DNA of 64,000 bases from Conchocele bisecta (taxonomy: Eukaryota; Mollusca; Bivalvia; Lucinida; Thyasiridae). Within the stretch, counting starts at the first letter, position 1. Each line of letters begins with the position of its first letter. Location of the stretch: contig CM055271.1 in assembly GCA_029237695.1 (NCBI GenBank), forward strand, positions 85,538,208 through 85,602,207. Direction: 5' to 3'. Position numbers and translations under genes: made by a program. Of the stretch, positions 34,959 through 46,148 are shown in pieces. The notes below the pieces were generated by a model that saw only the letters and a list, made by a program, of their open reading frames with translations, had not been told where the DNA came from and searched no databases.

Positions 34959-35230
34959 CAATAACTCATCAATCTCTTCACCGATTTTGATAATATTTGG
35001 CCACAATGTGTATCTATGGATGCTGCTTTGTTTTGCATGCGACCCACATCTGACCGCACAAGGTCAAGGTCACTGAGGACTTAAATAAGGCTGCCATCGA
35101 GGAGATTAGCTTCGTTTAACAATGCATACGAACATTTTAGTTGTCCCATGCATTCGGGTTACTACTTGCATTATTACCTTTCTTTTTCCAGTCCCGAATA
35201 GAATTATTACACAGTGGAATCTCTCTAGTT
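34959..35230. repeat. Dispersed repeat fragment, related to 55020-55150
   Basis: It carries CACCGATTTTGATAATATTT, GGCCACAATGTGT and TTTGCATGCGACCCACATC; the same landmarks appear in reverse orientation near 55020-55150. Confidence 0.6.
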
Positions 35231-35311
35231 CACAGGCATTCGGCGTGTTTCGGCTTTCATCGGTATAACTCTCCAATTATATGAACAAGGCTTCTAACTT
35301 CGGTCTGACGC
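35231..35311. mobile_element. Truncated end of the CACAGGCATTCGGCGTG MITE
   Basis: It matches the outer 80 bases of the 16467-16965 element and stops where the next repeat begins. Confidence 0.7.
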
Positions 35312-35350
35312 AATTCGTTCCCACGAAATAACAATTCGTACCCACTATAG
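35312..35350. mobile_element. Left remnant of palindromic GTTCCCACGAA MITE
   Basis: CAATTCGTTCCCACGAAATA units. The rest of this MITE resumes at 48035-48195 on the other side of the gypsy element. Confidence 0.65.
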
Positions 35351-36263
35351 TGTCACGAATCGTAGTGGGATTATAGTCTACTGGGAACAACAAGAATGGT
35401 GTGGAGAGGACCACAGGGTCACACTGATGAAAATCAGTAATATGAGATAGGTTTACTCTTGTCCAAGACGTCCGTTAAAAGTAAAGTTTACATGTAAAAA
35501 GAAGGATTATAACAAGGATAAGTGTTACCCCTATCCACCTTACTGAGATATACACCCAATCCTTACACTGACTATCATGCAATATAACCCGTTATAATTT
35601 TTTTCAACCCACCACAGGATCTGCGAGCCATGTACAGGTAATAGCCTCACCACCAAGACGAGCGGCAATCTGTACACCTCGACGCTAAGGTAAGTCTCGT
35701 TCACCCTGCCATTTGGCAGAATATTATAAAAACATGTAATCTGTCGGTGAAGAGGCACAACGCGTATCACTAAAAAAATAGGGGTCGTTCTAGTTGGTTG
35801 GGTTTGATCTGAGACAGATTCACTATTTTCCGGGTTATAACATTAGACCCAGGGTCCATTTTGTTGGTGTGTCGTGAATCGTTTTATGACTGTAGCACAA
35901 TTGACTCTCTAATGTATTATTCGTGTATGGGAAATTTCCCATAATTGTAAATACCAGTCTAGCGGGAAGGTGACGTATTTTCCAAATTTCCTCACGATAT
36001 AGGATGCAATATGAGATAGATGAGAGGGTGACATATAACTTAAATTCCCCACCAGTGTAAATACGTGTTGGACTAGGATTAGTCGGGTGGGAAGGAACAC
36101 AATACATACCGGATTAGACATTACCCAATAAGGCGTGAATCGGGTTGAGACTCGCACAGTCCTTGTGACGGTAGTGCTGAGACCCCGTATTCTATAGAGC
36201 TGTACATAGTACACTCCGCCTCGTGACTAGGAGACTATTTTGGTGAAACAGTAGAAGGCAATC
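35351..36263 (+). repeat. 5' LTR and leader region of the gypsy element
   Basis: It starts TGTCACGAATCG. A possible LTR end with TTGTGACG lies near 36160-36170 and a primer-site-like TTTTGGTGAAACAG near 36237, but neither boundary is secure. No coding sequence. Confidence 0.45.
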
Positions 36264-37103
36264 ATGTCGACCATTAAAGAGTTAATTGACGTAGGCAGGG
36301 AATTAGGCTTAACTGGGATGGAGTTAAGGTCCTTTGTGAAAGAAGAGCAAGACAGAGAGAGAATAGACTAGTAGAAAGACAGGCTGAGAAAGATAGGCTT
36401 GATGCTGATAGACTAGCAAATGAGGTAGATAGAAAGGCTGAGAAAGATAGGCTTGAGGCTGACAGACTAGCAAAAGAGGTAGAGAGATTGATTGAGAAAG
36501 ATAGGCATGAGACTGACAGACAGGCTGAGAAAGATAGGCTAGAGGCTGAGAGACTAGCAAAAGAGGTAGAGAGACTGATGGAGAAAGATAAGCTTGAGGC
36601 AGACAGATTGATGGAGGAACGAGAAATGGAAAAGGTAAGAATTGATTTGCAAATGACAAAAGTTAGATTGGAGTACGATTGCAAAATGCGTGAGTTAGAG
36701 ACCACGCAGAAAGTTGAGATAGCGAAGGCAGAAATGGGAATAGCGGATAATTATAGTCCAGTAGTCAAACATAAGATACCACATGGTCCAAAATTACCAT
36801 ATTTTGATCAGGATAAGGACAATATGGATAGTTATCTGGCACGGTTTGAACGTTACTCGGAAGTGCAAGGTTGGCCGAAAGGTCAGTGGTCATTACACCT
36901 TAGCACATTATTAAGGGGCAAAGCTCTAGATGTTTAGTCCCGTTTATCATTGGAAGATGCTCTTGATTATGACACATTGAAGACATCCTTGCTCAAAAGG
37001 TTGACTTAACGTAGAAGGGTTTAGGAAGCAATTCAAGAACGGTAAGCCAGAGCCCGGTGACATTTGTTTCAATATATCAACAGGGCTAAGAGTTATCTTG
37101 ATA
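36264..37103 (+). pseudogene. gag: gypsy gag, N-terminal part, broken
   Basis: Structural polyprotein of an LTR retrotransposon. It starts at ATG 36264 (MSTIKELIDVGRELGL) and stops at TAG 36369-36371. The adjoining frame carries a charged coiled coil of repeated AEKDRLEADRLAKEV units, then the capsid-like region (PKLPYFDQDKDNMDSYLARF, WPKGQWSLHLSTLLRGKA). Further lesions are a TAG at 36935-36937 and another break before 37020. The segment runs into an assembly gap at 37104. No functional gag can be made from this copy. Confidence 0.8.
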
Positions 37104-37603
37104 NNNNNNNNNNNNNNNNNNNNNNNNNNNNNNNNNNNNNNNNNNNNNNNNNNNNNNNNNNNNNNNNNNNNNNNNNNNNNNNNNNNNNNNNNNNNNNNNN
37201 NNNNNNNNNNNNNNNNNNNNNNNNNNNNNNNNNNNNNNNNNNNNNNNNNNNNNNNNNNNNNNNNNNNNNNNNNNNNNNNNNNNNNNNNNNNNNNNNNNNN
37301 NNNNNNNNNNNNNNNNNNNNNNNNNNNNNNNNNNNNNNNNNNNNNNNNNNNNNNNNNNNNNNNNNNNNNNNNNNNNNNNNNNNNNNNNNNNNNNNNNNNN
37401 NNNNNNNNNNNNNNNNNNNNNNNNNNNNNNNNNNNNNNNNNNNNNNNNNNNNNNNNNNNNNNNNNNNNNNNNNNNNNNNNNNNNNNNNNNNNNNNNNNNN
37501 NNNNNNNNNNNNNNNNNNNNNNNNNNNNNNNNNNNNNNNNNNNNNNNNNNNNNNNNNNNNNNNNNNNNNNNNNNNNNNNNNNNNNNNNNNNNNNNNNNNN
37601 NNN
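37104..37603. other. Assembly gap of exactly 500 N, probably artificial
   Basis: The 12 bases before the gap (GTTATCTTGATA, 37092-37103) are identical to the 12 bases after it (37604-37615). The gag frame on the left also continues in the same sense on the right. The gap is probably a placeholder across an overlap, not missing DNA. Confidence 0.8.
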
Positions 37604-39108
37604 GTTATCTTGATAAGTGGTTGGAACTAGGCAAAGATGAACGTACTTACGAAGGCGTGATAGATTTTTTGCTCATGGATCAGTGGCTAAGCACTTGCAG
37701 TCGTGACTTGTACGTTTTTCTCAAGGAAAAGGTCGTTAGCAAAGTACATGAGATGGCAGTGCAAGCTGACTTCTTTGAGGAAGCCAGAGGCGGTACAAAG
37801 TGCGTAGTACAGAGAGAGAACCGAGACAATAGAGCGAAAAGTGAGAATCGTAGCACAGGTTATGAGAGGAAGGTGAGAGGTCAAGGCGAGAGATATCGAG
37901 GCAATGACAGATCTCGTAACTATGGTAGAGAGAGAAGTGGCGAGAGAAGTAGAGAGAGTAGTAGGGAAAGGTACAGAGAGAATGACAGACGTACCATTAC
38001 ATGTTACCATTGTGGAGGTCAAGGTCACGTAGCTCCAGACTGCCCAAGAAGAGGTCACATGCATCGAGTGGCAGCCCTTGAGGAAAAGGATACTGGTGCA
38101 TATGGGCAAAAGAAGGTAAGCTTTGCAGGCAACGTTGACGAACCAGAAATGGATGATGCAATACATAGAGGCAGGAGTAGAGGCAGGAGCAGGGGCAAAG
38201 GGCGTTATCACCACTGCGGAAGAGGAGAGGGGCCCCTTTTCCCCTTTTCCCCACCTGTAGATCGGGGTAATTTTTGTATTGTAGAGGACAACCAGACCAA
38301 AGATGACGGGGAAATCACTATGATATACGCAGGTAAGGAAGTTGACCAGAGTCCGAAGGTTACAGGATGCAAATTTTCCAGTGCGAAGTTGCCAGTGGCA
38401 GAAGGTTTGTTAAATGGGAAAGTGGTGACAGTGATTCGTGATACAGGTTGCACGAGCGTGGTAGTGAGAAAGGAACTAGTACATCCTGATCAATTTCTCA
38501 GTAGAATGGCCACATGTATGCTAATAGACAAGACACGCTTGAGTGAAGTCCCTGTAGCGAGAATCACCATTGGCACCCCATTTTTCAAAGGAGAGACCGA
38601 AGCGTTATGCATGGAAGAAACTATGTACGATGTAACGATAGGGAACATTGATGGGTCACAACTTCCTGTACTGAATGATTTCAAAGGCGCGACCACGTTA
38701 GCATTTGAAACGCGTTCACAGGTTTTGAAACGCGATGAATCGTACCGGAAACTGCGGGTACCGGAAGCCGTATCTCAAGTTTCGCGTAGTGAATTCAAAG
38801 AACAACAAACAAGCTACGTTACGTTAACGTCATTACACACAAACGCAAAAAACGGAAACGTGAAGTATTCTAAGAACGGTAACGTTACGTCATTTCTGTA
38901 CCGAAAAGATTTACTGTATCGACAGTTTGAGACGACAGGTAATAACAGAAAATACCATCAATTAGTCGTTCCGGAAAAACTTAGACAGACTGTGTTAAAG
39001 GTGGCACATGAATCTATAATGTCAGGGCACTTAGGAGTAAAGAAAACAACAAATCGCGTTTTGGCAGAATTTTTCTGGCCTGGCGTGTCCGGTGACGTGA
39101 CACGATAA
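37604..39108 (+). pseudogene. gag-pol: gypsy gag C-terminus, zinc knuckle, protease and integrase zinc domain
   Basis: The capsid end (FLLMDQWLSTCSRDLYVFLKE) is followed by an Arg/Ser/Glu-rich linker, a CCHC nucleocapsid knuckle (CYHCGGQGHVAPDC, about 38001-38045), a basic region, and a retropepsin-like motif VIRDTGCTSVVV (about 38434) with the catalytic DTG. No RT follows. Instead the frame passes straight into the integrase zinc-binding region (VAHESIMSGHLGVKKTTNR, then FFWPG). It ends at an in-frame TAA (39106-39108) just before the paired cysteines of that zinc domain, which lie downstream as CRSCDIC. The direct step from protease to integrase is part of the evidence for the unusual gene order. 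Confidence 0.85.
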
Positions 39109-40065
39109 TGTAGGTCATGCGACATTTGTCAACGAACAATCTCGAAAGGTCATGTAATAAAGGCACCGCTAGGCAACATGCCACTGATTGACACGCCATT
39201 CAAACGCGTACCCGTATTCATCGTAGGACCGATTTATCCAGCAACGGATACTAAAAATCGGTATATTCTAAAGCTATTAGATTACGCCACACGATATCCA
39301 GAGACAGTACCATTACCGAGTATCGAAGCAGAACGAGTAGCTGAGGCACTCGTAGACATGTTCAGTCGTTTAGGAATTCCTGAGGAATTGTTGACTGATT
39401 GCGGATCTCAATTTACGTCGAACGTAATGCGGGAGGTCAGTAGACTATTATCACTGAGACAACTTACAACTACTCCCTACCATCCCATGTGCAACGGGTT
39501 GGTGGAGAGATTCAACGGTACATTGAAGCAGATGCTTAAACGCATGGCAAGCGAGCGTCCCAAAGATTGGGATAAGTACATTAACGCGTTGTTGTTCGCG
39601 TATCGCGAGGTTCCACAGGAGGGCCTAGCATTCTCCCCATTCGAACTACTCTATGGGAGAACAGTCAGAGGTCCTATGAGTGTTCTCAAGGATCTGTGGT
39701 CTGAGAAGGAACTTGACGAAAGCGTGAAAACTACATACCAGTACGTACTGGATCTCAGACAGAAACTCGAGCAAACGTGTGAAATCGCGAGAGAAAATTT
39801 CAAGAAATCGAGTAAACGGTACGCGAAGTACTATGACAGGAAAGCGCGTGACCGGAAGTATAAGGAGAGTGACCGGGTGTTAGTACTACTCCCCACTGAT
39901 AGGAACAAACTGTTACTCCAATGGAAAGGTCCATACCCTATAGTGGAGGTACTAAATGACTGGGATTATAGGATCGACATGAAGGGGAAACTGAAAACAT
40001 TCCATGTGAACATGTTGAAACGCTATGAAGAGCGTACGCCTCAAAGCCCAGGGAGGGGATACTAG
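39109..40065 (+). pseudogene. gypsy integrase core and C-terminal domain, catalytic residue lost
   Basis: It continues the frame after the TAA. It holds CRSCDICQRT, the core with LLDYATRYPETVPL, LLTDCGSQFTSNVM (second catalytic Asp), NGLVERFNGTLKQML (catalytic Glu), and a GPY/F-type C-terminal module (LLLQWKGPYPIVEV, FHVNMLKRYEERTP). The stop is at 40063-40065. The first catalytic Asp, normally in a V-D-I-V-G-P context, is Phe here (PVFIVGPIY, near 39215). With the upstream stop this makes the enzyme inactive. Confidence 0.9.
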
Positions 40066-40570
40066 CCGTCATAAACACGGCGGTAATTGACGACATAACT
40101 GACGGGAATTCGGGTACAGGGGAGTGTAGTGCCGATGAGCACATGACGTGTCCAATGGGGACACAGGAATCGATAGACAGGGTAGAGTTAGTCCCAGGGT
40201 TGTCCAAGGACCAAAAAGTTGAAGTACAAAGGGTGCTTAACGGTTAAGTAGTGTGAGCACGTACTGACTGATAGACCAGGGCGCACCCATGTACAGATTC
40301 ATGACATTAAATTGTCTACCTCAGACCCATTACGGATAAAAGGTTATCTCAACCCGTACATAGTTCGTGACATAGACAGATATGAGGCAGAAGACATTTG
40401 GCAGTTAGGAGTATTCGAAACTTCTAATTATCCATGTTCATACCCAGTCGTGCGAGTTAGGAAGAAGAACGCAGAGAGAAGACGGAATTTATTCCATAGA
40501 TCGACGAATAGCGATCGAAGTCATCTGTAGCTCAGACAATGTGGGTGCAGATTATTTGAGTAGGATCTAA
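40066..40570 (+). pseudogene. Remnant of gypsy RT and RNase H
   Basis: After the integrase, frames near 40240-40480 give the typical RT entry: DRPGRTHVQIHDIKL, then DIDRYEAEDIWQLGVFETSN and SYPVVRVRKKN. The sequence then jumps to DNVGADYLSRI and a stop at about 40568, the usual end of RNase H. The RT catalytic core and most of RNase H are deleted. The fragment also has a TAA near 40243. Confidence 0.75.
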
Positions 40571-42380
40571 TTGTATCCCCTGGACTCCGTCGGAAGATAC
40601 TATGGATTTGACAGCGCGCCGCGTCCGCCGCAGACACTTCTTGTCCGGAGCATAACTCAAACACCCTTTGGAATATTTTCATGAAACTTCACACATGCAT
40701 AGACCACGACCCGAAGGTGTGTCGCGCACAAGAATGACAACTCTTGCATAGCTAATTTTTTAGTTATCTCCATTTTTTGTTTCTCGCACTGATTTCGTGT
40801 CCGGAGCATAACTCCACCACCCTTTGGAATATTTTCATGAAACTTCACACATGCATAAACCACGACCCGAAGGTGTGTCGTGCACAAGAATGACAACTCT
40901 TTCATAGCTAATTTTTGAGTTATCTCCTTTTTTTGTTTCGCGCACTGATTGACCATAACTCGACCACCCTTTGGAATATTTTTATGAAACTTAACACATT
41001 CAATTAGACCACGAACCGAAGGTGTGTCGTGCACAAGAATGACAACTCTTGCATAGCTAATTTTTTAGTTATCTCCCTTTTTTGTTTTCGCGCACTGATT
41101 TCCTGTCCGGAGCATAACTCGACCACCCTTTGGAATATTTTCATGAAACCTCACACATGCATAGACCACGACCCGGAGGTGTGTCGCGCACAAGAATGAC
41201 AACTCTTGCGTAGCTAATTTTTGAGTTATCTCCCTTTTTTGTTTCGCGCACTCTACAAACTGGACAATAAAGCATGAAGACCCGTTTTCTCGTCTGCTCT
41301 GTACACCTTTTCTCGTGTGCTCTATACACCTTAGCTGTAGAGAGAACAATAGAGACTGGGAGAACCATGTGCTAGCATGGGCTAGCATGTGCAGATGCCC
41401 AGTGCTTGACCACTGTTGACCACAGGTAATTTATACAGGTACATTACTGCATTGGATATTACATTTCCGTAAACTGTGTTGAAAATATTGTGGCATTATG
41501 TGGACCTGTGCAGATATATGTAGATAAATATAGGAATATTAAAAAAAAAATCTGGGCTCCAGTAGCAAGCATTATTATTTTTAAACTTTTTTTTTCCATT
41601 TTTTGTTTTCATTTTTTTTTTTTCATTTTTTTTTTCAAATTATTTTTCAATTTTTGTCTAGTAGCATAAGGTCGTAAGTGCTATATACAGACTATTCACC
41701 TGTGCATGTGCTAGCATGTGCAACTGACCACTGACCACTTACAGGTAATTTATACAGGTAAATGTTTATATTACATTTCCGTAAACTGTGTTGAAAATAT
41801 TGTGGCAATATGTGGACCTGTGTATATATGATATGTAGATAAATATAGGACTATTAAAAAACATTCTGGGCTCCAGTAGGAGCATTATTCTTTTATTTTT
41901 TTTAAATTGAATTTTTTTTTCCATTTTTTTTTCCCATTCTTTTTCAATTTTTTAACTGATCACTAACTTATTACAGGTAATTTATACAGGTACATTATTA
42001 CATTTCCGTAAACTGTGTTGACAATATTGTGGCAGTATGTGGACCTGTGCAGATATATGTAGATAAATATAGGACTATTAACAAAAATTCTGGGCTCCAG
42101 TAACGAGCATTATTATTTTTTTTTTTGTATATTACATTTCGTAAACTGTGTTGAAAATATTGTGGCATTATGTGGACCTGTGCAGATATATGTAGATAAA
42201 TATAGGACTATTAAAAAAAAAAAAAAAATCTGGGCTCCTCGTAGCAAGCATTATTATTTTTAATTTTTAAACTTTTTTTTTCCATTTTTTTTTTCATTTT
42301 TTTTTTCAAATTCTTTTTCAATTTTTGTCTAGTAGCATAAGGTCGTAAGTGCTATATACAGACTATTATCATATAATAAA

Positions 42381-42446
42381 ACAATTATTGACTAGTGAGC
42401 CATAGAATATAATCTGATATTCTATGGCTCACTAGTCAATAATTGT
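42381..42446. repeat. Perfect 30-bp inverted repeat with 6-base loop
   Basis: The arms 42381-42410 and 42417-42446 are exact reverse complements (ACAATTATTGACTAGTGAGC...), separated by AATCTG. It sits at the edge where the HINE repeat pattern changes. Confidence 0.9.
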
Positions 42447-42611
42447 ATAATATGTTCGGGCCAGTGAAAATTGCTTTCGGGCCCAGGCTCGATGTCAAGG
42501 CGGGACAAGGTGAGGCATCTGATTCCGCGGAATTCTTGTTTACTTATCTCCCTTTGTTGTTTCGTGCTCTGATTTTGTATCCAGAGCATAACTCGAACAC
42601 CCTTTGGAATA

Positions 42612-45280
42612 TTCTTATGCCCCACCACGATAGTGGAGGGGGCATTTAGTGTTACCCTTGTCCGTCCGTCCGTCCGTCCGCACACACGAATTGGTACTTG
42701 TTGTAAGCGTACGAGGATCTTATTGGGTAGGGTTAGGATAGTGTTGGGTACTCTTGTTGGGTATTTTTATACAGTAAAAACCCAACAAGTATTCATAGGA
42801 ACGTGCGTCCCGTCATCCCGTCCGTCCGTCCGTCACAAAACTTTAACACTCGGGTAAATGTCTCATAATTTCTTCATCCTTCGACCGATCTGCTTCATAT
42901 TTCATATACACATTGCTCTGATGGTTCACTACCGCCCTGTGCCAAATCCACGTTCGTCCTGCCCCAGCCAAGCCCAGGGTCAAGGTTACATACTTGGTGC
43001 TTCAAAAACAAAAACTTTAACGCTCGGGTAAATATCTTATAATTTATGTTTTCTTTCACGGATCAGCTTCATATTTCATATACGCATTGCTCTAATGGTC
43101 CTCTACCGCACTGTGCCAAATCCACGTTCGTTCTGCCCCCGCCAAGCCCAGGGTCAAGGTCACATACTTAGTGCTTCAAAAACTTTAACTCTCGGGTAAA
43201 TATCTTATACTTTCTGTTTTCTTTCATGGATCATCTTCATATTTCATATACGCATTGCTCTAATGGTCCTCTACCGCCCTGTGCCAAATCCACGTTCGTC
43301 CTGCCCCGCCAATCCCAGGGTCAAGGTCACATACTTGGTGCTTCAAAAACTTTAACGCTCAGGTAAATATCTTATAATTTTTCTTTCCATTCACGGATCA
43401 ACTTCATATTTCATATAGTCGTTGCTCTAATGGTCCTCTACCGCCCTGTGCCAAATCCACGTTCGTCCTGCCCCCGCCAAGCCCAGGGTCAAGGTCACAT
43501 ACTTAGTGCTTCAAAAACTTTAACGCTCGGGTAAATATCTTATAATTTCTGTTTTCTTTCATGGATCATCTTCATATTTCATATACGCATTGCTCTAATG
43601 GTCCTCTACCGCCCTGTGCCAAATCCACGTTTGTCCTGCCCCCGCCAAGCCCAGGGTCAAGGTCACATACTTGGTGCTTCAAAAACTTTAACGCTCAGGT
43701 AAAAGAAAGTTTTGACTTGGAATTTGGCCTCATTTATTATCAAAGCGATATGTGGGACATCCGTGTTCTATGAACACATTTTGTAGTTTATTAAACTTCA
43801 CACATGCATAGAAGACGACCCAAAGGTGTGTCGCACGTAAGAATGACAACTCTTGCGTCGTTAATTTCTTAGTTATCTCCTTTTGTTGTTTCGTGCACTG
43901 ATTTCGTGTCTGGAGCATAACTCGAACACCCTTTGGAATATTCTTATGCCTCACCACGATAGTGGAGGGGGCATTTAGTGTTACCCTTGTCCGTCCGTCC
44001 GTCCGTCCGTCCGTCCGCACACACGAATTGGTACTTGTTGTAAGCGTACGAGGATCTTATTGGGTAGGGTTAGGATAGTGTTGGGTACTCTTGTTGGGTA
44101 TTTTTATACAGTAAAAACCCAACAAGTATTCATTCGTAGGAACGTGCGTCCCGTCCTCCCGTCCGTCCGTCCGTCACAAAACTTTAACACTCGGGTAAAT
44201 GTCTCATAATTTCTTCATCCTTCGACCGATCTGCTTCATATTTCATATACACATTGCTCTGATGGTTCACTACCGCCCTGTGCCAAATCCACGTTCGTCC
44301 TGCCCCCGCCAAGCCCAGGGTCAAGGTTACATACTTGGTGCTTCAAAAACTTTAACGCTCTGGTAAATATCTTATAATTTCTGTTTTCTTTCACGGATCA
44401 GCTTCATATTTCATATACGCATTGCTCTAATGGTCCTCTACCGCACTGTGCCAAATCCACGTTCGTTCTGCCCCCGCCAAGCCCAGGGTCAAGGTCACAT
44501 ACTTAGTGCTTCAAAAACTTTAACGCTCGGGTAAATATCTTATACTTTCTGTTTTCTTTCATGGATCATCTTCATATTTCATATACGCATTGCTCTAATG
44601 GTCCTCTACCGCCCTGTGCCAAATCCACGTTCGTCCTGCCCCGCCAATCCCAGGGTCAAGGTCACATACTTGGTGCTTCAAAAACTTTAACGCTCAGGTA
44701 AATATCTTATAATTTTTCTTTCCATTCACGGATCAACTTCATATTTCATATAGTCGTTGCTCTAATGGTCCTCTACCGCCCTGTGCCAAATCCACGTTCG
44801 TCCTGCCCCCGCCAAGCCCAGGGTCAAGGTCACATACTTAGTGCTTCAAAAACTTTAACGCTCGGGTAAATATCTTATAATTTCTGTTTTCTTTCATGGA
44901 TCATCTTCATATTTCATATACGCATTGCTCTAATGGTCCTCTACCGCCCTGTGCCAAATCCACGTTTGCCCTGCCCCCGCCAAGCCCAGGGTCAAGGTCA
45001 CATACTTGGTGCTTCAAAAACTTTAACGCTCAGGTAAAAGAAAAAAAAAATTTGACTTGCAATTTGGCCTCATTTATTATCAAAGCGATATGTGGGACAT
45101 CCGTGTTCTATGAACACATTTTCTAGTTTATTAAACTTCACACATGCATAGAAGACGACCCAAAGGTGTGTCGCACGTAAGAATGACAACTCTTGCGTCG
45201 TTAATTTCTTAGTTATCTCCTTTTGTTGTTTCGTGCACTGATTTTGTGTCTGGAGCATAACTCGAACACCCTTTGGAATA
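42612..45280 (+). repeat. Tandem duplication, period about 1.33 kb
   Basis: The block starting at TTCTTATGCC (42612) recurs at 43941. Each copy starts with CACCACGATAGTGGAGGGGG and (CCGT)n, then five units of about 180 bp with CTCTACCGCCCTGTGCCAAA, CCCAGGGTCAAGGTCACATA and CTTCAAAAACTTTAACGCTC, and ends in HINE-type sequence. The copies differ by only scattered bases. Confidence 0.9.
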
Positions 45281-45632
45281 TTTTCATGAAACTTCACACA
45301 TTCATAGACCACATCCCTAAAGGTGTGTCACGCAAGAATGACAACTCTTGCATCACTAATTTTTTAGTTATCTCCCTTTGTTTTTTCCGTCACTGATTTT
45401 GTCTCCGGAGCATAACTCGAACACCCTTTTTTCAAACTACTTGTGTATCTGGGGAGGGGGATACAGATGCGCTTGTCGACAAGCGTCCATTTCTAGTTAA
45501 GTCATAGACCGCACACCATAGCCGAGATCCTGGGCTCCAAATAGTATAAGTTGTGTAGGATGTGTATATATGTATATAGGTAAACAATGTCGGTACAACT
45601 CGTGATTACCGCTAAGTGTTTCACACTTTTAT

Positions 45633-45646
45633 TTAGGGGGGAGTAT
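45633..45646 (+). promoter_or_regulatory. Polypurine tract of the gypsy element
   Basis: AGGGGGGAG directly upstream of the 3' LTR start TGTCACGAATCG, the standard position for plus-strand priming. Confidence 0.65.
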
Positions 45647-46148
45647 TGTCACGAATCGTAGCCGACTATATTCTTTATCATCCATTAATTGTAACCCGGG
45701 TCACATAGTCTAGAGCAGTAATCGAATATTCTAGTACAAGACGGTCGAATAGGTATTGGTGTGTGAAATATCGCCCGTGGAGTACACCGCTGGAGAGAAT
45801 AGCGTTTTATCCGAAACCGCGCACGGACCACCAGTATTGGATTTTGCACTGGTCGTATCTTGGTGATCTACACTGTATATGCAGACTTAGATGCTAGCCT
45901 AATTACCTAGTAAGTCATACCTATTTATGACTGAAGTATTTCAGACTAATTCACCAGATATCTCATGAGCTAGACTGAATGTCAGATCATTAGTCCACTT
46001 ACGTTAAAATTGTAAGCCAAATGTGGGCACACATAAGTTTTACATTGACAAGCAGACTACATGGGATAGTCAAGCACTAGGGTGGGGGTATATATTCGTT
46101 GTAGCACCATATATTATCAGTCGGACATTCAATTTCATTCTTGTGACA
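45647..46148 (+). repeat. 3' LTR of the gypsy element (probable)
   Basis: It begins TGTCAC and reaches TTGTGACA at 46148, giving inverted TGTCAC/GTGACA ends and a length of about 500 bp. An alternative end at GGTGTGACA (48034) would make a 2.4 kb LTR. It does not match the 5' LTR beyond 15 bases. Confidence 0.5.
46089..46121 (+). promoter_or_regulatory. Core promoter in the 3' LTR
   Basis: TATATATT at 46089-46096 and an initiator-like TCAGTC at 46117-46122, with 30 bases from TATA to the initiator A. A GTGAGT splice-donor motif follows at about 46179. Confidence 0.5.

Larger units (their letters stand above)
40571..45497 (+). mobile_element. Helentron/HINE-like element, copy 2, inside the gypsy element
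   Basis: Same start (TTGTATCCCCTGGACTCC) and end (GGGGGATAC, CGCTTGTCGACAAGCG, CCATTTCTAG) as copy 1. It is inserted just after the RNase H stop. It has the same internal arrays to about 42360. It is longer because it contains a hairpin insert (42381-42446) and a duplicated block with a different repeat (42612-45280). Confidence 0.7.

Noticed and set aside
36274..36705. Minus-strand Ser/Leu-rich open frames
   Set aside because: Antisense shadows of the repetitive Arg/Glu coiled coil in gag.
37098..37613. Open frames across the N run
   Set aside because: They consist of undetermined bases.
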